Counted from the first letter of the stretch, positions 9,290 through 18,431 are shown. The stretch: DNA of 64,000 nucleotides from CAVORD01 sp963698535 (GCA_963698535.1 CAVORD010000002.1:248001-312000), one strand, 5' to 3'. Notes: generated from the letters alone by a model not told the origin. Translations and numbers: made by a program.

Positions 9290-10801
9290 CAGCTCCTCAA
9301 AGTCGACGACCTCAACAGACTTGATACTCTCCTTGGCGAGGATAGCTGCCGGACCGCCGATCGATCCCAGGTAAAAGCCTCCATACTTTTTGCAGGCATC
9401 AGTAACCTGCTTAGTCCTGTTACCTTTTGCAACCATGATCATTGATCCCTCTTTGCTTTGAAAAAGGTCGACATAAGAGTCCATACGGCCTGCTGTTGTA
9501 GGGCCAAAGCTGCCAGAAGCCATTCCCGGAGGTGTTTTGGCAGGTCCCGCATAATAGACAGGATGATTTTTAAAATAGTCAGGCATAGGTTTACCTTCGT
9601 CGAGCATTTGCTTTATCCTTGCGTGAGCAATATCTCTCGCCACAACAAGTGTCCCTTTCAGGTTTAGTCGGGTTCCCACCTTATGTTTCTTCAACTCCGC
9701 CAGAACCTCTTTCATTGGTCTGTCGAGATCAATATCAATTGCCTTCTCCAGTATCGGGGCTTCAGCAGGGAGATACTTTGCAGGGTTCTTTTCCAGCTCT
9801 TCCAGGAATATCCCGTCGCGATTGATCTTCGCCTTGATATTCCTGTCGGCAGTACAGCTTACACCTATACCCACCGGGCAGGAAGCTGCATGGCGTGGCA
9901 ATCGTATGACCCGTACATCCAGGACAAAATACTTCCCGCCGAACTGAGCACCAACTCCATACTCATAGCATAGTTTTTCAATTTTATTTTCCCATTCAAT
10001 ATCCCTGAAAGCTCTTCCTGCAGCATTGCCGGTAGTTGGCAGATCATCGAGGTAGCCTGCTGAAGCCTCTTTTACTGCCTTAAGTGTAGCTTCAGAGGAA
10101 GTACCCCCGATGACAATTGCAAGGTGATAAGGGGGGCAGGCAGCAGTACCCAGATCCTTGATCTTCTCTTTCACAAATTTTACCAGTGACTCTTCATTAA
10201 GGAGTGACTTTGACTGCTGGTATAGGAAAGTTTTATTCGATGAGCCACCACCCTTGGCAACAAAGAGAAATTCATACTCCTCACCTTCACCGGAATAAAT
10301 ATCTATTTGTGCTGGCAGGTTACTTCCTGTATTCTTTTCATCGAACATACTCAATGGTACGATCTGGCTGTAACGAAGGTACTTGTCACGGTAGGTTTCA
10401 AAAACACCTTTGGTAAGAGCCAGCCTGTCATCTCCACCTGTCCATACTCGATCACCCTTGCCACCTATAACAATTGCCGTGCCTGTGTCCTGACATGTAG
10501 GAAGCAGGCCTTCAGCCGAGATAACCGCATTCTTGAGCATTATGTAAGCTACAAACCTGTCGTTATCTGTCGCCTCAGGATCTTCAAGTATTGCTTTGAT
10601 CTTTTCTAGATGGGTTCTTCTAAAATAGAAAGAGATGTCTGCAAATGCTTCTCTGGCAACCAGTTCAAGAGCCTTTGGATCTATCTTTAGGATCTTTTTC
10701 CCTTCGAACTCACCGAACGAGACATATTCTTTTGTAAGCAGCCGGTACTGAGTCTTGTCGCCCTGATGCTGAAATGGTTTTTCATAAATAAAGTCTGCCA
10801 T
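9221..10801 (-). CDS. fum: fumarate hydratase, class I, 3' end altered by a duplication
   Basis: [4Fe-4S] fumarase (FumA/FumB type) hydrating fumarate to malate, which supplies the nearby malate:quinone oxidoreductase. 526 residues as read. The N-terminal alpha domain has LLPTCQDTGTA (cluster Cys ~102). A central region has AACPPYHLAIVIGGTSSE and ASCPVGIGVSC, with further candidate ligands. The beta domain has GTRLNLKGTLVVARDIAHARI and GPTTAGRMDSYVDLF. The last residues WNGSS come from the duplicated segment; the expected tail of about 16 residues lies just downstream in another frame. Without the duplication the product would be a normal ~540-residue enzyme. Confidence 0.92.
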   Translation of the reverse strand: MADFIYEKPFQHQGDKTQYRLLTKEYVSFGEFEGKKILKIDPKALELVAREAFADISFYFRRTHLEKIKAILEDPEATDNDRFVAYIMLKNAVISAEGLLPTCQDTGTAIVIGGKGDRVWTGGDDRLALTKGVFETYRDKYLRYSQIVPLSMFDEKNTGSNLPAQIDIYSGEGEEYEFLFVAKGGGSSNKTFLYQQSKSLLNEESLVKFVKEKIKDLGTAACPPYHLAIVIGGTSSEATLKAVKEASAGYLDDLPTTGNAAGRAFRDIEWENKIEKLCYEYGVGAQFGGKYFVLDVRVIRLPRHAASCPVGIGVSCTADRNIKAKINRDGIFLEELEKNPAKYLPAEAPILEKAIDIDLDRPMKEVLAELKKHKVGTRLNLKGTLVVARDIAHARIKQMLDEGKPMPDYFKNHPVYYAGPAKTPPGMASGSFGPTTAGRMDSYVDLFQSKEGSMIMVAKGNRTKQVTDACKKYGGFYLGSIGGPAAILAKESIKSVEVVDFEELGMEAVRKIYVEDFPAFIWNGSS

Positions 10802-10825
10802 AATAAATTGGGATTAGTGTGATTC

Positions 10826-10874
10826 GTTATGACTGTTATGATGTTATGATGTTATGGTGTTATGATGTTATCAT
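10826..10874. repeat. short tandem repeat, unit GTTATGAT, six copies
   Basis: Six consecutive copies of an 8-bp unit (the first is 9 bp, two carry substitutions) lie between the fumarase start (10801) and the stop of the upstream gene (10885). It fills most of the region where the fumarase promoter would be expected. Unit-number changes would alter spacing there. Confidence 0.85.
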
Positions 10875-10884
10875 GTTGTCCTCA

Positions 10885-11817
10885 TTAGAAGTTATCCACT
10901 TCCCTGTATGCTTCAATCACTCTTTTTTCACCTTCCTTCCCGCTAATGCTTTTCCCATGCTCCATACATAAAACACCATCAAATCCTTTATTGTGAATAT
11001 GTTTGAAGATATTCTTATAGTTAATCTCACCGGTTGTTGGTTCTTTTCTTCCCGGGTTATCACCTATATGAAAAGCAGCTATCTCATTCCATGAGGCATC
11101 GATATTAGGAATGATATTTCCCTCTGTAATCTGCTGGTGGTACATATCATTCACTATTTTGCATGACTTTCTGTTCACTGACCTGCAAATTGAATAAGAC
11201 TGGGGTATTCCTTTAAGGAACAGTCCGGGGTGATCACGCAGCGAATTAAGTGGTTCCAGCACCAGGGTAATGTCATGCTCCTCAACTATATCACAGCAAT
11301 ACCTAAGATTATCAACAACATTAGCCAACTGATAGTCTGGATGGAGTCTCTCATCAAAGCGCCCAGGTACCACCAGTGCTTTTTTTACTCCTGTTCTCTT
11401 TGCCAGTTCTACTGCCTCCAACATTTTATCCTTCAGAAACTCTCTGATCTCAGAAGAATTAAGGACAAATGAGGTTTTAGTGAAATCGGCATAGAGCACA
11501 TAAGGTCCAAAGTCCATATTAAGGCGGCTCAGTTCCTTAACCATTCTCTCCTGTTCGGCCTTCTCCCTTCCGGGAAAACCATTGTCAAACACAGCCCTGA
11601 AACCATTATTGTTTGCAAACTTAATATGATCGACGGGGTCGGTGCCTGCATGCTCCCTGAACATCCCTATTGACGGTGCATATTTAAGCTTAAAGGGCGT
11701 TCCTCCGTCTGATCCGTAAGAAGAGACACTTCTCTCTGTCTCCCGGGCAATTAAAAGTGAAGGTGCGGCCAAAGCGGCAAGCCCGGCCGTTTTAAGAAAA
11801 CTGCGTCTATTAGCCAT
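10885..11817 (-). CDS. Tat-exported sugar phosphate isomerase/epimerase-like TIM barrel (hydroxypyruvate isomerase-like)
   Basis: 310 residues. The N-terminus MANRRSFLKTAGLAALAAPS is a twin-arginine signal (RRSFLK). The rest fits the xylose-isomerase-like TIM barrel family (PF01261): KYAPSIGMFREHAG, LVLEPLNSLRDHPG, NIDASWNEIAAFHIGDNPGRKEP and LCMEHGKS, with Glu, Asp, His and Glu suited to a metal site. The pattern resembles hydroxypyruvate isomerase-like proteins. It sits 92 bp after the Gfo/Idh/MocA gene, and both carry Tat signals, so a shared periplasmic carbohydrate pathway is plausible but inferred. Confidence 0.8.
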   Translation of the reverse strand: MANRRSFLKTAGLAALAAPSLLIARETERSVSSYGSDGGTPFKLKYAPSIGMFREHAGTDPVDHIKFANNNGFRAVFDNGFPGREKAEQERMVKELSRLNMDFGPYVLYADFTKTSFVLNSSEIREFLKDKMLEAVELAKRTGVKKALVVPGRFDERLHPDYQLANVVDNLRYCCDIVEEHDITLVLEPLNSLRDHPGLFLKGIPQSYSICRSVNRKSCKIVNDMYHQQITEGNIIPNIDASWNEIAAFHIGDNPGRKEPTTGEINYKNIFKHIHNKGFDGVLCMEHGKSISGKEGEKRVIEAYREVDNF

Positions 11818-11909
11818 AATAAAAGTATCTTAAAAAATATACTTCCTTTTTGCACTAATCCGGCCCGACTTTAGCAGGCAGGAGTCGGCAAAGTTATTTC
11901 TGCTCTAAT

Positions 11910-13256
11910 CTAGCTCTTTGGAACAAATGCCTCTCCTGCCACCGGGATATCAGTAGGCACATTTGCCGGTCCCATAACGAAAACCTTTGGCCCCAGTTTA
12001 AGGTCAGAATTCATCATCTCCTCCCAGGTTACCTCTTTTCCGGTATATGCTGAAATCCGTCCCATAATACCCACAAGGGTTGAGATTGCTGTATTTTCAG
12101 CTTCATTGATCGGATTATTTGTGCGTATAGCCGTCAGCAGGTCAATATGCTCCTGCCAGTAAGGGTTCACAATAGGGCTGTTTGTTGGCTTTCCGTCCTC
12201 TCCAAGAGGGTATTCATATTTCCAAACCTCATTGCCCTTATCATCCCATATTGTGTTCCTGCAGTTCGACCAACCTTTTTCACCTCTAATATACTCGGAG
12301 ACATTATTGGCACATCCGTTTATCTGACGCGACATGGAATGAAGATGCATTCCATTCTCAAAAGTATAATCCACACTAAAGTTATCATAGCAATCACCCG
12401 TTACTCTCCTCAGTCTTGATCCGAAGCCAACGGCCTTTACCGGATGGCTGCCCGTGAACCAGTTTATAACATCAATATTGTGTACATGCTGCTCCACGAT
12501 ATGATCACCCGACACCCATGTCCAGTTGACCCAGTTACGTATCATAGCTTCCATTTCGCTCCACTCAGCCTTGGGGTTGACATGCCACAGCTTACCCTGA
12601 TTCCAGTAGCAGTTGGCAGAGACAATTTCACCTATTGATCCGCCTGCTATCTCTGCCCATGTTGCAACATAGTCGCGTTGATGTCTTCTTTGGGTTCCTG
12701 TAACCACTGACAATCCGAGAGCCTGTGCCTTCCTGGCCGAAGCCATTATCTGTCTTGCTCCCTCTGGGTCAACAGCCACTGGCTTCTCCATAAATACATG
12801 CTTTTTAGCCTCGACAGCTGCAGCAAAATGAAGAGGCCTGAATACCGGAGGTGTTGCAATGATAACCACATCGACACCTGAATCGATCACTTTCTGGTAC
12901 GCATCAAAACCTAAAAAACAATTTTCGTCGGCTACCTCTACTCCTGTTTTTTCCTTGAGATAGTTCCTGTAGCTTCCCATCTTGTCAGGGAAAAGATCAC
13001 CAAGGGCAGTAATTGTGACGTTCGGACCGGCAGTCATCCACTGCTCGGCTGCTCCGCTGGCTCTGTCGCCACAACCTATTACACCTGCTTTGAGCATTGG
13101 CCCATCGGGTGCCTTATCGAGCATTACAGGTACTACAACACTCTTTTTACCATCAGCTGCACATCCTGCAATAAAGGATGGCATTACTGCTCCGGCAACA
13201 CCTGCTGAGACAGCTTTACCTAGAAAGTTACGACGTGATATCTGAGATTTTTTCAT
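11910..13256 (-). CDS. Tat-exported Gfo/Idh/MocA family oxidoreductase
   Basis: 448 residues. Twin-arginine signal SRRNFLGKAVSAG is followed by a hydrophobic stretch ending in FIAGCA, a possible lipobox, so the protein is likely exported folded with its cofactor. The Rossmann part has AGVIGCGDRASGAAEQW and the typical EKPVAVDPEGARQI (Lys-Pro of the family) near residue 152. The C-terminal half has HNIDVINWFTGSHPVKAVGFG, as in exported Bacteroidota and Planctomycetota members. These act as NAD(P)-dependent oxidoreductases or retaining glycosidases on sugars; the substrate is not predictable. It follows the cytochrome-SUMF1 gene by 64 bp on the same strand. Confidence 0.88.
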   Translation of the reverse strand: MKKSQISRRNFLGKAVSAGVAGAVMPSFIAGCAADGKKSVVVPVMLDKAPDGPMLKAGVIGCGDRASGAAEQWMTAGPNVTITALGDLFPDKMGSYRNYLKEKTGVEVADENCFLGFDAYQKVIDSGVDVVIIATPPVFRPLHFAAAVEAKKHVFMEKPVAVDPEGARQIMASARKAQALGLSVVTGTQRRHQRDYVATWAEIAGGSIGEIVSANCYWNQGKLWHVNPKAEWSEMEAMIRNWVNWTWVSGDHIVEQHVHNIDVINWFTGSHPVKAVGFGSRLRRVTGDCYDNFSVDYTFENGMHLHSMSRQINGCANNVSEYIRGEKGWSNCRNTIWDDKGNEVWKYEYPLGEDGKPTNSPIVNPYWQEHIDLLTAIRTNNPINEAENTAISTLVGIMGRISAYTGKEVTWEEMMNSDLKLGPKVFVMGPANVPTDIPVAGEAFVPKS

Positions 13257-13320
13257 AGTGGGGTTATTGTTTAATTGTTGACTCTGTAAGTTCTGAATTT
13301 TATTGCAAAAAGCAGTTTAA

Positions 13321-14826
13321 TTATCTTAAAATTTCACCAGGCTCACAAACTACCCTGAATCCAACATAGAAGCAATCGGAGTACCACCAGATGCTTTTAG
13401 GTATCTGCGGATCTGTTCTGAGCCATTGTTCACTCCTGGTATAATCGCGGGTGGCAGCCCTTATATCCCCTGCTTTATCCCTGTATGATCCGCCCCGTAT
13501 CACTCTCTCCGCTCCCGACTCCGGCCCCTTTGGGTCTTTTATTGAACCATTATATGCGGAATAGATATCCGGTGAGTACCAATCGGAACAGAACTCTGCA
13601 ACATTACCCAACATATTTTTCAGTCCGAATGGATTGGGTTGTACCTTGTCAGGTTCTTCTGTTCGTGCCTTCGATGTCGATTCAAATATCACATAACTCT
13701 CTATCACCGATAGGTCAGGCTTCCTCAATAATGACATGATCCCGCCTCCGGCGATCTTCTTCGGTTCAGCTTCAAAGAAGTATGGTGTTGTTGTTCCGGC
13801 CCTCGCTGCGTACTCCCACTCAGCTTCCGTTGGAAGTCTGTACCTCTTCCCTGTTACTGACGACAGCCATCTGCAATATGCTTCAGCTGCATGAAAAGAT
13901 ATTGATATTGCCGGTCTTTTATCCATACCCCACCCCTGATCGGGCTGACCATACGGTGGTGTTGCTCCGGTTATGGCATCTATTCCGTCAGCACGCTTAT
14001 TCATGGCATCATGAGAGGCTCTTCCTCCGGTAGAAGTCTGGGCATAAAATGCAAGATACTCGTCCCATGATACTTCACATTCACCCATAAAGAACGGAGA
14101 TATCTCAACACTTACAGCAGGTCCTTCATCATCCTTACGGTACGGTTCATTTTCAGGGCTACCCATCATGAAAGTGCCTCCTGGTACTGCGACCATTTTG
14201 AAGGAGACATTACTCCCCGGGATCTTCTCGGTAAAAGTTTCGAACGACTCTACTACTGCCGGTGATGTGAAAATTATAGTGTCGCCCTTTGTTTTACCTC
14301 CAAAATCCTTGTTCGATCCGTGAGTATAACCCTCTATATAGTGACCGGCATTAAGATGGCAATTGATACAATGCATACCCTCTTCACCCTCTTTCCGGGT
14401 ATAATAGAGATGTGCCTCTTCACCCTCTTTTGTTAATTTAAGAGGAAAAAGGTTTTCATGGCATGATTTACATGATGACTCAAAAACGTGGCCCCGGGCA
14501 TTCTCAAGACGACCCTTCTCTTCCCAGTCGAATGAATCCGGATCCTTGGTTACCTTACCCCACAGATCACGCGCACCTGTACGTACCTTCTGAACTAAAT
14601 ATCCTTCTCCCCGGGGTGGCAAGTGGCATTCTACGCATGTTGTTCTTGTACCCGATTCGGTAATATAATGGTATGATTTCTGCCACGACGAAGTGGCCTG
14701 CGGATGGATGTGGCACGAATAGCAGAATGTATCTGTTGAAGTTAACCTCGCACCGGTATCTACACCTATAACTAACAGAATACCAATAAGTAATCCCGGC
14801 AAAAACCATAGCATCCACTTCCTCAT
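13321..14826 (-). CDS. tetraheme NapC/NrfH-like cytochrome c fused to a SUMF1-like domain
   Basis: 501 residues from the ATG at 14826 (MRKWMLWF). A TTG eight codons upstream is open but would put polar residues ahead of the membrane anchor. Residues ~6-23 form a membrane helix. Four heme motifs follow: CYSCH (~35), CVECH (~64), CKSCH (~119) and CINCH (~153), in the spacing of NapC/NrfH quinol dehydrogenases. From ~185 to the end is a formylglycine-generating/GldK-like domain (FKMVAVPGGTFMMGSPENE, RLPTEAEWEYAARAGT, NMLGNVAEFCSDWY, ERVIRGGSYRD, FYVGFRVV). The Cys pair of true formylglycine-generating enzymes after GGSY is absent, so this domain is probably structural or ligand binding. A periplasmic electron-transfer role is inferred. 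Confidence 0.85.
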   Translation of the reverse strand: MRKWMLWFLPGLLIGILLVIGVDTGARLTSTDTFCYSCHIHPQATSSWQKSYHYITESGTRTTCVECHLPPRGEGYLVQKVRTGARDLWGKVTKDPDSFDWEEKGRLENARGHVFESSCKSCHENLFPLKLTKEGEEAHLYYTRKEGEEGMHCINCHLNAGHYIEGYTHGSNKDFGGKTKGDTIIFTSPAVVESFETFTEKIPGSNVSFKMVAVPGGTFMMGSPENEPYRKDDEGPAVSVEISPFFMGECEVSWDEYLAFYAQTSTGGRASHDAMNKRADGIDAITGATPPYGQPDQGWGMDKRPAISISFHAAEAYCRWLSSVTGKRYRLPTEAEWEYAARAGTTTPYFFEAEPKKIAGGGIMSLLRKPDLSVIESYVIFESTSKARTEEPDKVQPNPFGLKNMLGNVAEFCSDWYSPDIYSAYNGSIKDPKGPESGAERVIRGGSYRDKAGDIRAATRDYTRSEQWLRTDPQIPKSIWWYSDCFYVGFRVVCEPGEILR

Positions 14827-15006
14827 ATATCCACTGTTAAAACTCCTCAATATAGGAATTTTGCCAGAGTAAGGATAATACTATTGTCAGGAAATTGACC
14901 AAATAATTACTGAAGTATACTTAAGCAAATGATCCTCTGATCAATTTTGATTTAATCAGGACCTCTTTTTATTGTAAAAGCGTGGATTCCGGAGTTCCTT
15001 CAGGCT

Positions 15007-15846
15007 CTATAATTCAGAAAGACTGAATTTTTCTCCGGCTCTGACACCCTTTGGGGTCTGGACCAGCGTGCAGCACTCTGTATTAAGATCGTGCTGGAAG
15101 AAAAGAACACCATTTTCCTGGACCAGTTCATCGAGCATTCTTCTTTTTTCATCAATAGCGAGTAACGGGTCAAGCTCATAACTCATGTTCCATAACAGAG
15201 GAATATGTGCCACAGAGGGGAACAGATCGGCTCCGAATACAACTTTCCTTCCATTGTAATCAATAACAGGTATCATCTGACCGGGTGTATGTCCGCTGGC
15301 AAACCTGACCTCAAATCCCGGAAAAAGTTCGCCTTCTTTCTCAATAAGCTTGAGTTTACCGCTCTCCATCATAGGAAGCAGATTTTCCGGGGGATAGGCG
15401 TCGGCCTCCCTTACATTAGGGTTTATCGCTGATTCCCACTGCATCCGGCTTACATAATAATCAGCATTCGGAAAGGTAAGTTCATATCCGGTCTTCTCTT
15501 TGTTCCATTTTGTTCCCCCTCCGCAATGGTCAGAATGGAGGTGAGTAAGAAAGACATCGGTTATATCTTCCAATGCATAACCAAAATTCTTCAGTGCCCC
15601 TTCCAGACCATATCCACCGTTAAGATATACATGGCTGAAGAATTTCTCTCCCTGCTTATCTCCATAACCGTTGTCAATAAGAATGACGCGCTTTCCGGTA
15701 TCAACAAGTAATGATCGAAGCGACCAGTCGCACAGATTTCTCTCATCTGCAGGGCACTGCTTCTCCCAGAGTACTTTTGGCACTACGCCGAACATGGCCC
15801 CGCCGTCGATCTTGAAATTACTGATATGTATAGGATATAGTTTCAT
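15007..15846 (-). CDS. metallo-beta-lactamase-fold hydrolase (lactonase-like)
   Basis: 279 residues, no signal peptide. The zinc motif HLHSDHCGG lies near residue 101. Further ligands are in FASGHTPGQM (~residue 180) and VFGADLFPS (~residue 205), and a C-terminal His is in FFQHDLN. Size and motif set resemble AHL-lactonase/YtnP-like members of the superfamily, which open lactone rings. Other thioester or glyoxalase activities are possible. It is transcribed alone, divergently from mpl across 163 bp. Confidence 0.8.
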   Translation of the reverse strand: MKLYPIHISNFKIDGGAMFGVVPKVLWEKQCPADERNLCDWSLRSLLVDTGKRVILIDNGYGDKQGEKFFSHVYLNGGYGLEGALKNFGYALEDITDVFLTHLHSDHCGGGTKWNKEKTGYELTFPNADYYVSRMQWESAINPNVREADAYPPENLLPMMESGKLKLIEKEGELFPGFEVRFASGHTPGQMIPVIDYNGRKVVFGADLFPSVAHIPLLWNMSYELDPLLAIDEKRRMLDELVQENGVLFFQHDLNTECCTLVQTPKGVRAGEKFSLSEL

Positions 15847-16004
15847 AAAGAGGTTGTTAAGTTATCCCTTGGGCAAATTGTTTTCAAAGTTAAGAAAGTC
15901 CCGAAAAACTAATACAACTAACAATCCGGCACACCCCATGGTTCATTACGTGCCTGGCAAAAATGTTTATGACCTCTCTCTTTTGGGTGTGAAATAATAA
16001 GTCA

Positions 16005-16012
16005 TACTTTTG
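16005..16012 (+). promoter_or_regulatory. Bacteroidota -7 element (TACTTTTG) for mpl
   Basis: TACTTTTG matches the TAnnTTTG consensus 21 bp before the mpl ATG at 16034. It overlaps an in-frame TTG at 16010, which argues against that TTG as the start codon. Confidence 0.5.
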
Positions 16013-16033
16013 CTGGAGAAGAGTTATGATAAC

Positions 16034-17401
16034 ATGAGAATACACTTTATTGCCATTGGGGGTGCTGTGATGCATAATCTTGCAATTGCCCTTCAAAAAA
16101 ACGGACATGAAATTACAGGATCGGACGACAATATATTTGAGCCCTCCAGGTCAAGGCTAAGAGGCCTTGGTTTACTGCCAGAATGGGATGGGTGGAATCC
16201 TGATGTAATAACCGGTGAAATCGACATTGTTATACTGGGTATGCATGCCAGGACAGACAACCCCGAGCTGTTACGATCGATCGAACTTGGCATAAAAGTA
16301 ATGTCGTTCCCTGAATATTTGTATGAGCAGACCAAAGAGAAGAAGAGAATTGTAATTGGCGGGAGCCATGGAAAGACTACAACTACAGCAATGATCATGC
16401 ACGTCTTCAGAGAGTGCGGTATAAAATTCGATTATATGGTAGGATCAGCCATCAGCGGATTTGAAACAATGGTCGGTATAAGTCCCGATTCGCAGGTCGC
16501 TGTTTTCGAGGGTGACGAATATCTCTCTTCTCCAATCGACCGAAGACCAAAGTTTCTTCTTTATAATGCCCACATTGCTGTGATCAACGGTATCGCCTGG
16601 GATCATATAAATGTCTTTCCAACCTATGAGGAGTATGTCGAACAGTTTCGTCTTTTTGCGGCACAAATTCCTCACGACGGTACCCTTATCTATTTCGACG
16701 AAGACCCGGAAGTAAGAACTATTGCAAACACCAATGCGACATGCGAAAAGAAGATAGCATACCGAACTCACGGCTATTTCCGTAACAAAATAGGTTTCTT
16801 TGCTGCTACACAGAACAGGGTAATACCAATGAAGGTATTTGGTGCCCATAACATGCAGAATCTTTCTGCAGCCAAAGAGGTCTGCATGGCTTCAGGAATT
16901 GATGAAACAGATTTTTACCGCGCCATCAGCACCTTTGAAGGGGCAGGCCGGAGATTGCAGCTTATGGCAGATTCAGAGAAGGCTACCGTCTATTTCGATT
17001 TTGCCCACGCTCCCTCCAAAGTAAAGTCAACAGTAGAAGCCGTGGAGGAGAGCTATGAAGGCAGGCCTGTGATCGCCATTCTTGAGCTCCATACATTTTC
17101 AAGTCTTAATGCTGCGTTCCTTCCCCAATATCAGGGAACACTCGACAAGGCTAACAAAGCCTTCGTATACTTTAACCCGGAAGCGATCAAACATAAGAAG
17201 CTCCTTCCTGTGGCAGCAGAGGATATTAAAAGTGCTTTCGGCGGAGATAACATAACCGTTTATTCCGACTCCAAAACACTTTTTAGAGATATAGAACATA
17301 TGAGTGCCGGGAGACCTGTCTATCTGATAATGAGCTCAGGCGATTTCGATGGCCATAATATTGAAGCTCTTGCCGGGAGACTCGCCGGAACAGAGGTATA
17401 A
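16034..17401 (+). CDS. mpl: UDP-N-acetylmuramate:tripeptide ligase (Mpl-type)
   Basis: Mur-ligase family enzyme that attaches recovered L-Ala-gamma-D-Glu-mDAP to UDP-MurNAc in cell-wall recycling. 455 residues from the ATG at 16034 (MRIHFIAIGGAVMHN), chosen because the only earlier start is a TTG lying in the promoter. Domain 1 is a Rossmann-like UDP-binding part with HFIAIGGAVMHNLA and GSDDNIFEP. The ATPase P-loop is GGSHGKTTTTAM (~residue 111). The central domain has FEGDEYLSSPIDRRPKF and NGIAWDHINVFP. The C-terminal domain has YFDFAHAPSKVKSTVEA, the His/Pro turn seen in Mpl. MurC is less likely given the GGAVMHNLA start typical of Mpl. Confidence 0.88.
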   Translation: MRIHFIAIGGAVMHNLAIALQKNGHEITGSDDNIFEPSRSRLRGLGLLPEWDGWNPDVITGEIDIVILGMHARTDNPELLRSIELGIKVMSFPEYLYEQTKEKKRIVIGGSHGKTTTTAMIMHVFRECGIKFDYMVGSAISGFETMVGISPDSQVAVFEGDEYLSSPIDRRPKFLLYNAHIAVINGIAWDHINVFPTYEEYVEQFRLFAAQIPHDGTLIYFDEDPEVRTIANTNATCEKKIAYRTHGYFRNKIGFFAATQNRVIPMKVFGAHNMQNLSAAKEVCMASGIDETDFYRAISTFEGAGRRLQLMADSEKATVYFDFAHAPSKVKSTVEAVEESYEGRPVIAILELHTFSSLNAAFLPQYQGTLDKANKAFVYFNPEAIKHKKLLPVAAEDIKSAFGGDNITVYSDSKTLFRDIEHMSAGRPVYLIMSSGDFDGHNIEALAGRLAGTEV

Positions 17402-17487
17402 TATCACGGAAAGTATATTGTTTTTGAAAAACAAATCTGCTAATATTGCACAACATTAAAACGGGTCTTTCATTAATAACATAGTCG

Positions 17488-17949
17488 ATGAAAAAAGCAC
17501 TTTTAGTAATTATAATTGTTGCCGGATTGGCAATCAGCTCCTATGGTCAGGACTACAAGACCGCTATTGGTCTGAGGGCAGGTGTTCCTTACGGACTAAC
17601 TGTTAAGCACTTTGTAAGCCAGCAGAATGCTTTCGAGGGTATCCTTGCAAGCAGATGGGGTGGCTTTGTTGCCACAGTATTATATGAAAACGAACACTGG
17701 ACCGGAGAATATCCCGGGCTGAACTGGTTTTTCGGAGTAGGTGCTCACGTCGGATTCTGGAATAATAATCCATATGTCACCGGCGATGGAGGGTCAGTAA
17801 TCGGTCTGGACGGAATATTAGGACTGGAATATACTTTCGATGAGATTCCACTCAACCTTTCCCTGGATATAATGCCCTCTTTTAATCTTATCGGAAGTAC
17901 CGGATGGGGCGGCATCAACGGAGGTCTCTCAATAAGGTATGTATTCTGA
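17488..17949 (+). CDS. small outer-membrane beta-barrel-like protein
   Basis: 153 residues with a clear signal peptide (MKKALLVIIIVAGLAISSYG, then QDYKT). The mature part alternates hydrophobic and polar residues and is rich in Gly and aromatics (GLRAGVPYGLTVKHF, WFFGVGAHVGFWNN, LSLDIMPSFNLIG), ending in SIRYVF. A terminal aromatic residue is typical of BAM-inserted barrels. Length suggests about eight strands. No specific function recognised. Confidence 0.65.
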   Translation: MKKALLVIIIVAGLAISSYGQDYKTAIGLRAGVPYGLTVKHFVSQQNAFEGILASRWGGFVATVLYENEHWTGEYPGLNWFFGVGAHVGFWNNNPYVTGDGGSVIGLDGILGLEYTFDEIPLNLSLDIMPSFNLIGSTGWGGINGGLSIRYVF

Positions 17950-18048
17950 TTAAGGCCTGCTTTCTGTGCGGTTCTTTTTTTTAAGGAAATATTTTGAGAT
18001 TAAAAAAAATCGTCCTTTCTTTGCACCGCTTTTAGAAAGTTCTTTAAT

Positions 18049-18120
18049 GGTCCGTTCGTCTAGGGGTTAGGACGCCAGGTTTTCATCCTGGTAACAGGGG
18101 TTCGATTCCCCTACGGACTA
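18049..18120 (+). tRNA. tRNA-Glu (anticodon TTC)
   Basis: 72 nt cloverleaf. The acceptor GGTCCGT pairs with ACGGACT (one G-U at the end). The anticodon stem CCAGG/CCTGG has loop TTTTCAT, giving TTC. The T-arm is AGGGG-TTCGATT-CCCCT. CCA is not encoded. It lies 39 bp ahead of rpsT and may share its transcript. Confidence 0.95.
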
Positions 18121-18159
18121 CTAAACCTTTTCAAGGGTTAATTTGAAAAAAACATAGAA

Positions 18160-18411
18160 ATGGCAAACCATAAGTCAGCTTTAAAGAGAATCAGACAGAC
18201 CGAAACAAAGAAGGTCAACAACAGGTATTATGCAAAAAGTATGCGTAACGCCCTTAAGAAACTACGCGACACTACTGACAAAACAGAAGCCGGCGAAATG
18301 TTTCCCAAAGTTGTCTCTATGCTGGATAAACTGGCAAAGAAGAATGTAATTCACACCAATAAGGCTGCCAACCTGAAGTCATCTCTGGCAAAACACGTTA
18401 ATTCGCTGTAA
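18160..18411 (+). CDS. rpsT: 30S ribosomal protein S20
   Basis: 83 residues, highly basic and helical. It begins MANHKSALKRIRQTETKKVN and has NRYYAKSMRNALKKL and a C-terminal HTNKAANLKSSLAKHV, all characteristic of S20, which binds 16S rRNA early in 30S assembly. It follows tRNA-Glu by 39 bp and is closed by a strong terminator. Confidence 0.96.
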   Translation: MANHKSALKRIRQTETKKVNNRYYAKSMRNALKKLRDTTDKTEAGEMFPKVVSMLDKLAKKNVIHTNKAANLKSSLAKHVNSL

Positions 18412-18431
18412 ATCCAAAACATACTATAGAG

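Noticed and set aside
10826..10874. CRISPR array
   Set aside because: The 8-bp units are contiguous with no spacers and there are no cas genes.
13321..14270. Catalytic formylglycine-generating enzyme
   Set aside because: The Cys pair expected after the GGSY motif is absent and no sulfatase gene is in the window.
16010..16033. TTG start for mpl
   Set aside because: The codon lies inside the -7 promoter element, and the family N-terminus begins at the ATG at 16034.
18016..18023. TTTCTTTG as a promoter for tRNA-Glu
   Set aside because: It lacks the TA of the -7 consensus and its spacing to the tRNA differs from the other two tRNA promoters; left unassigned.
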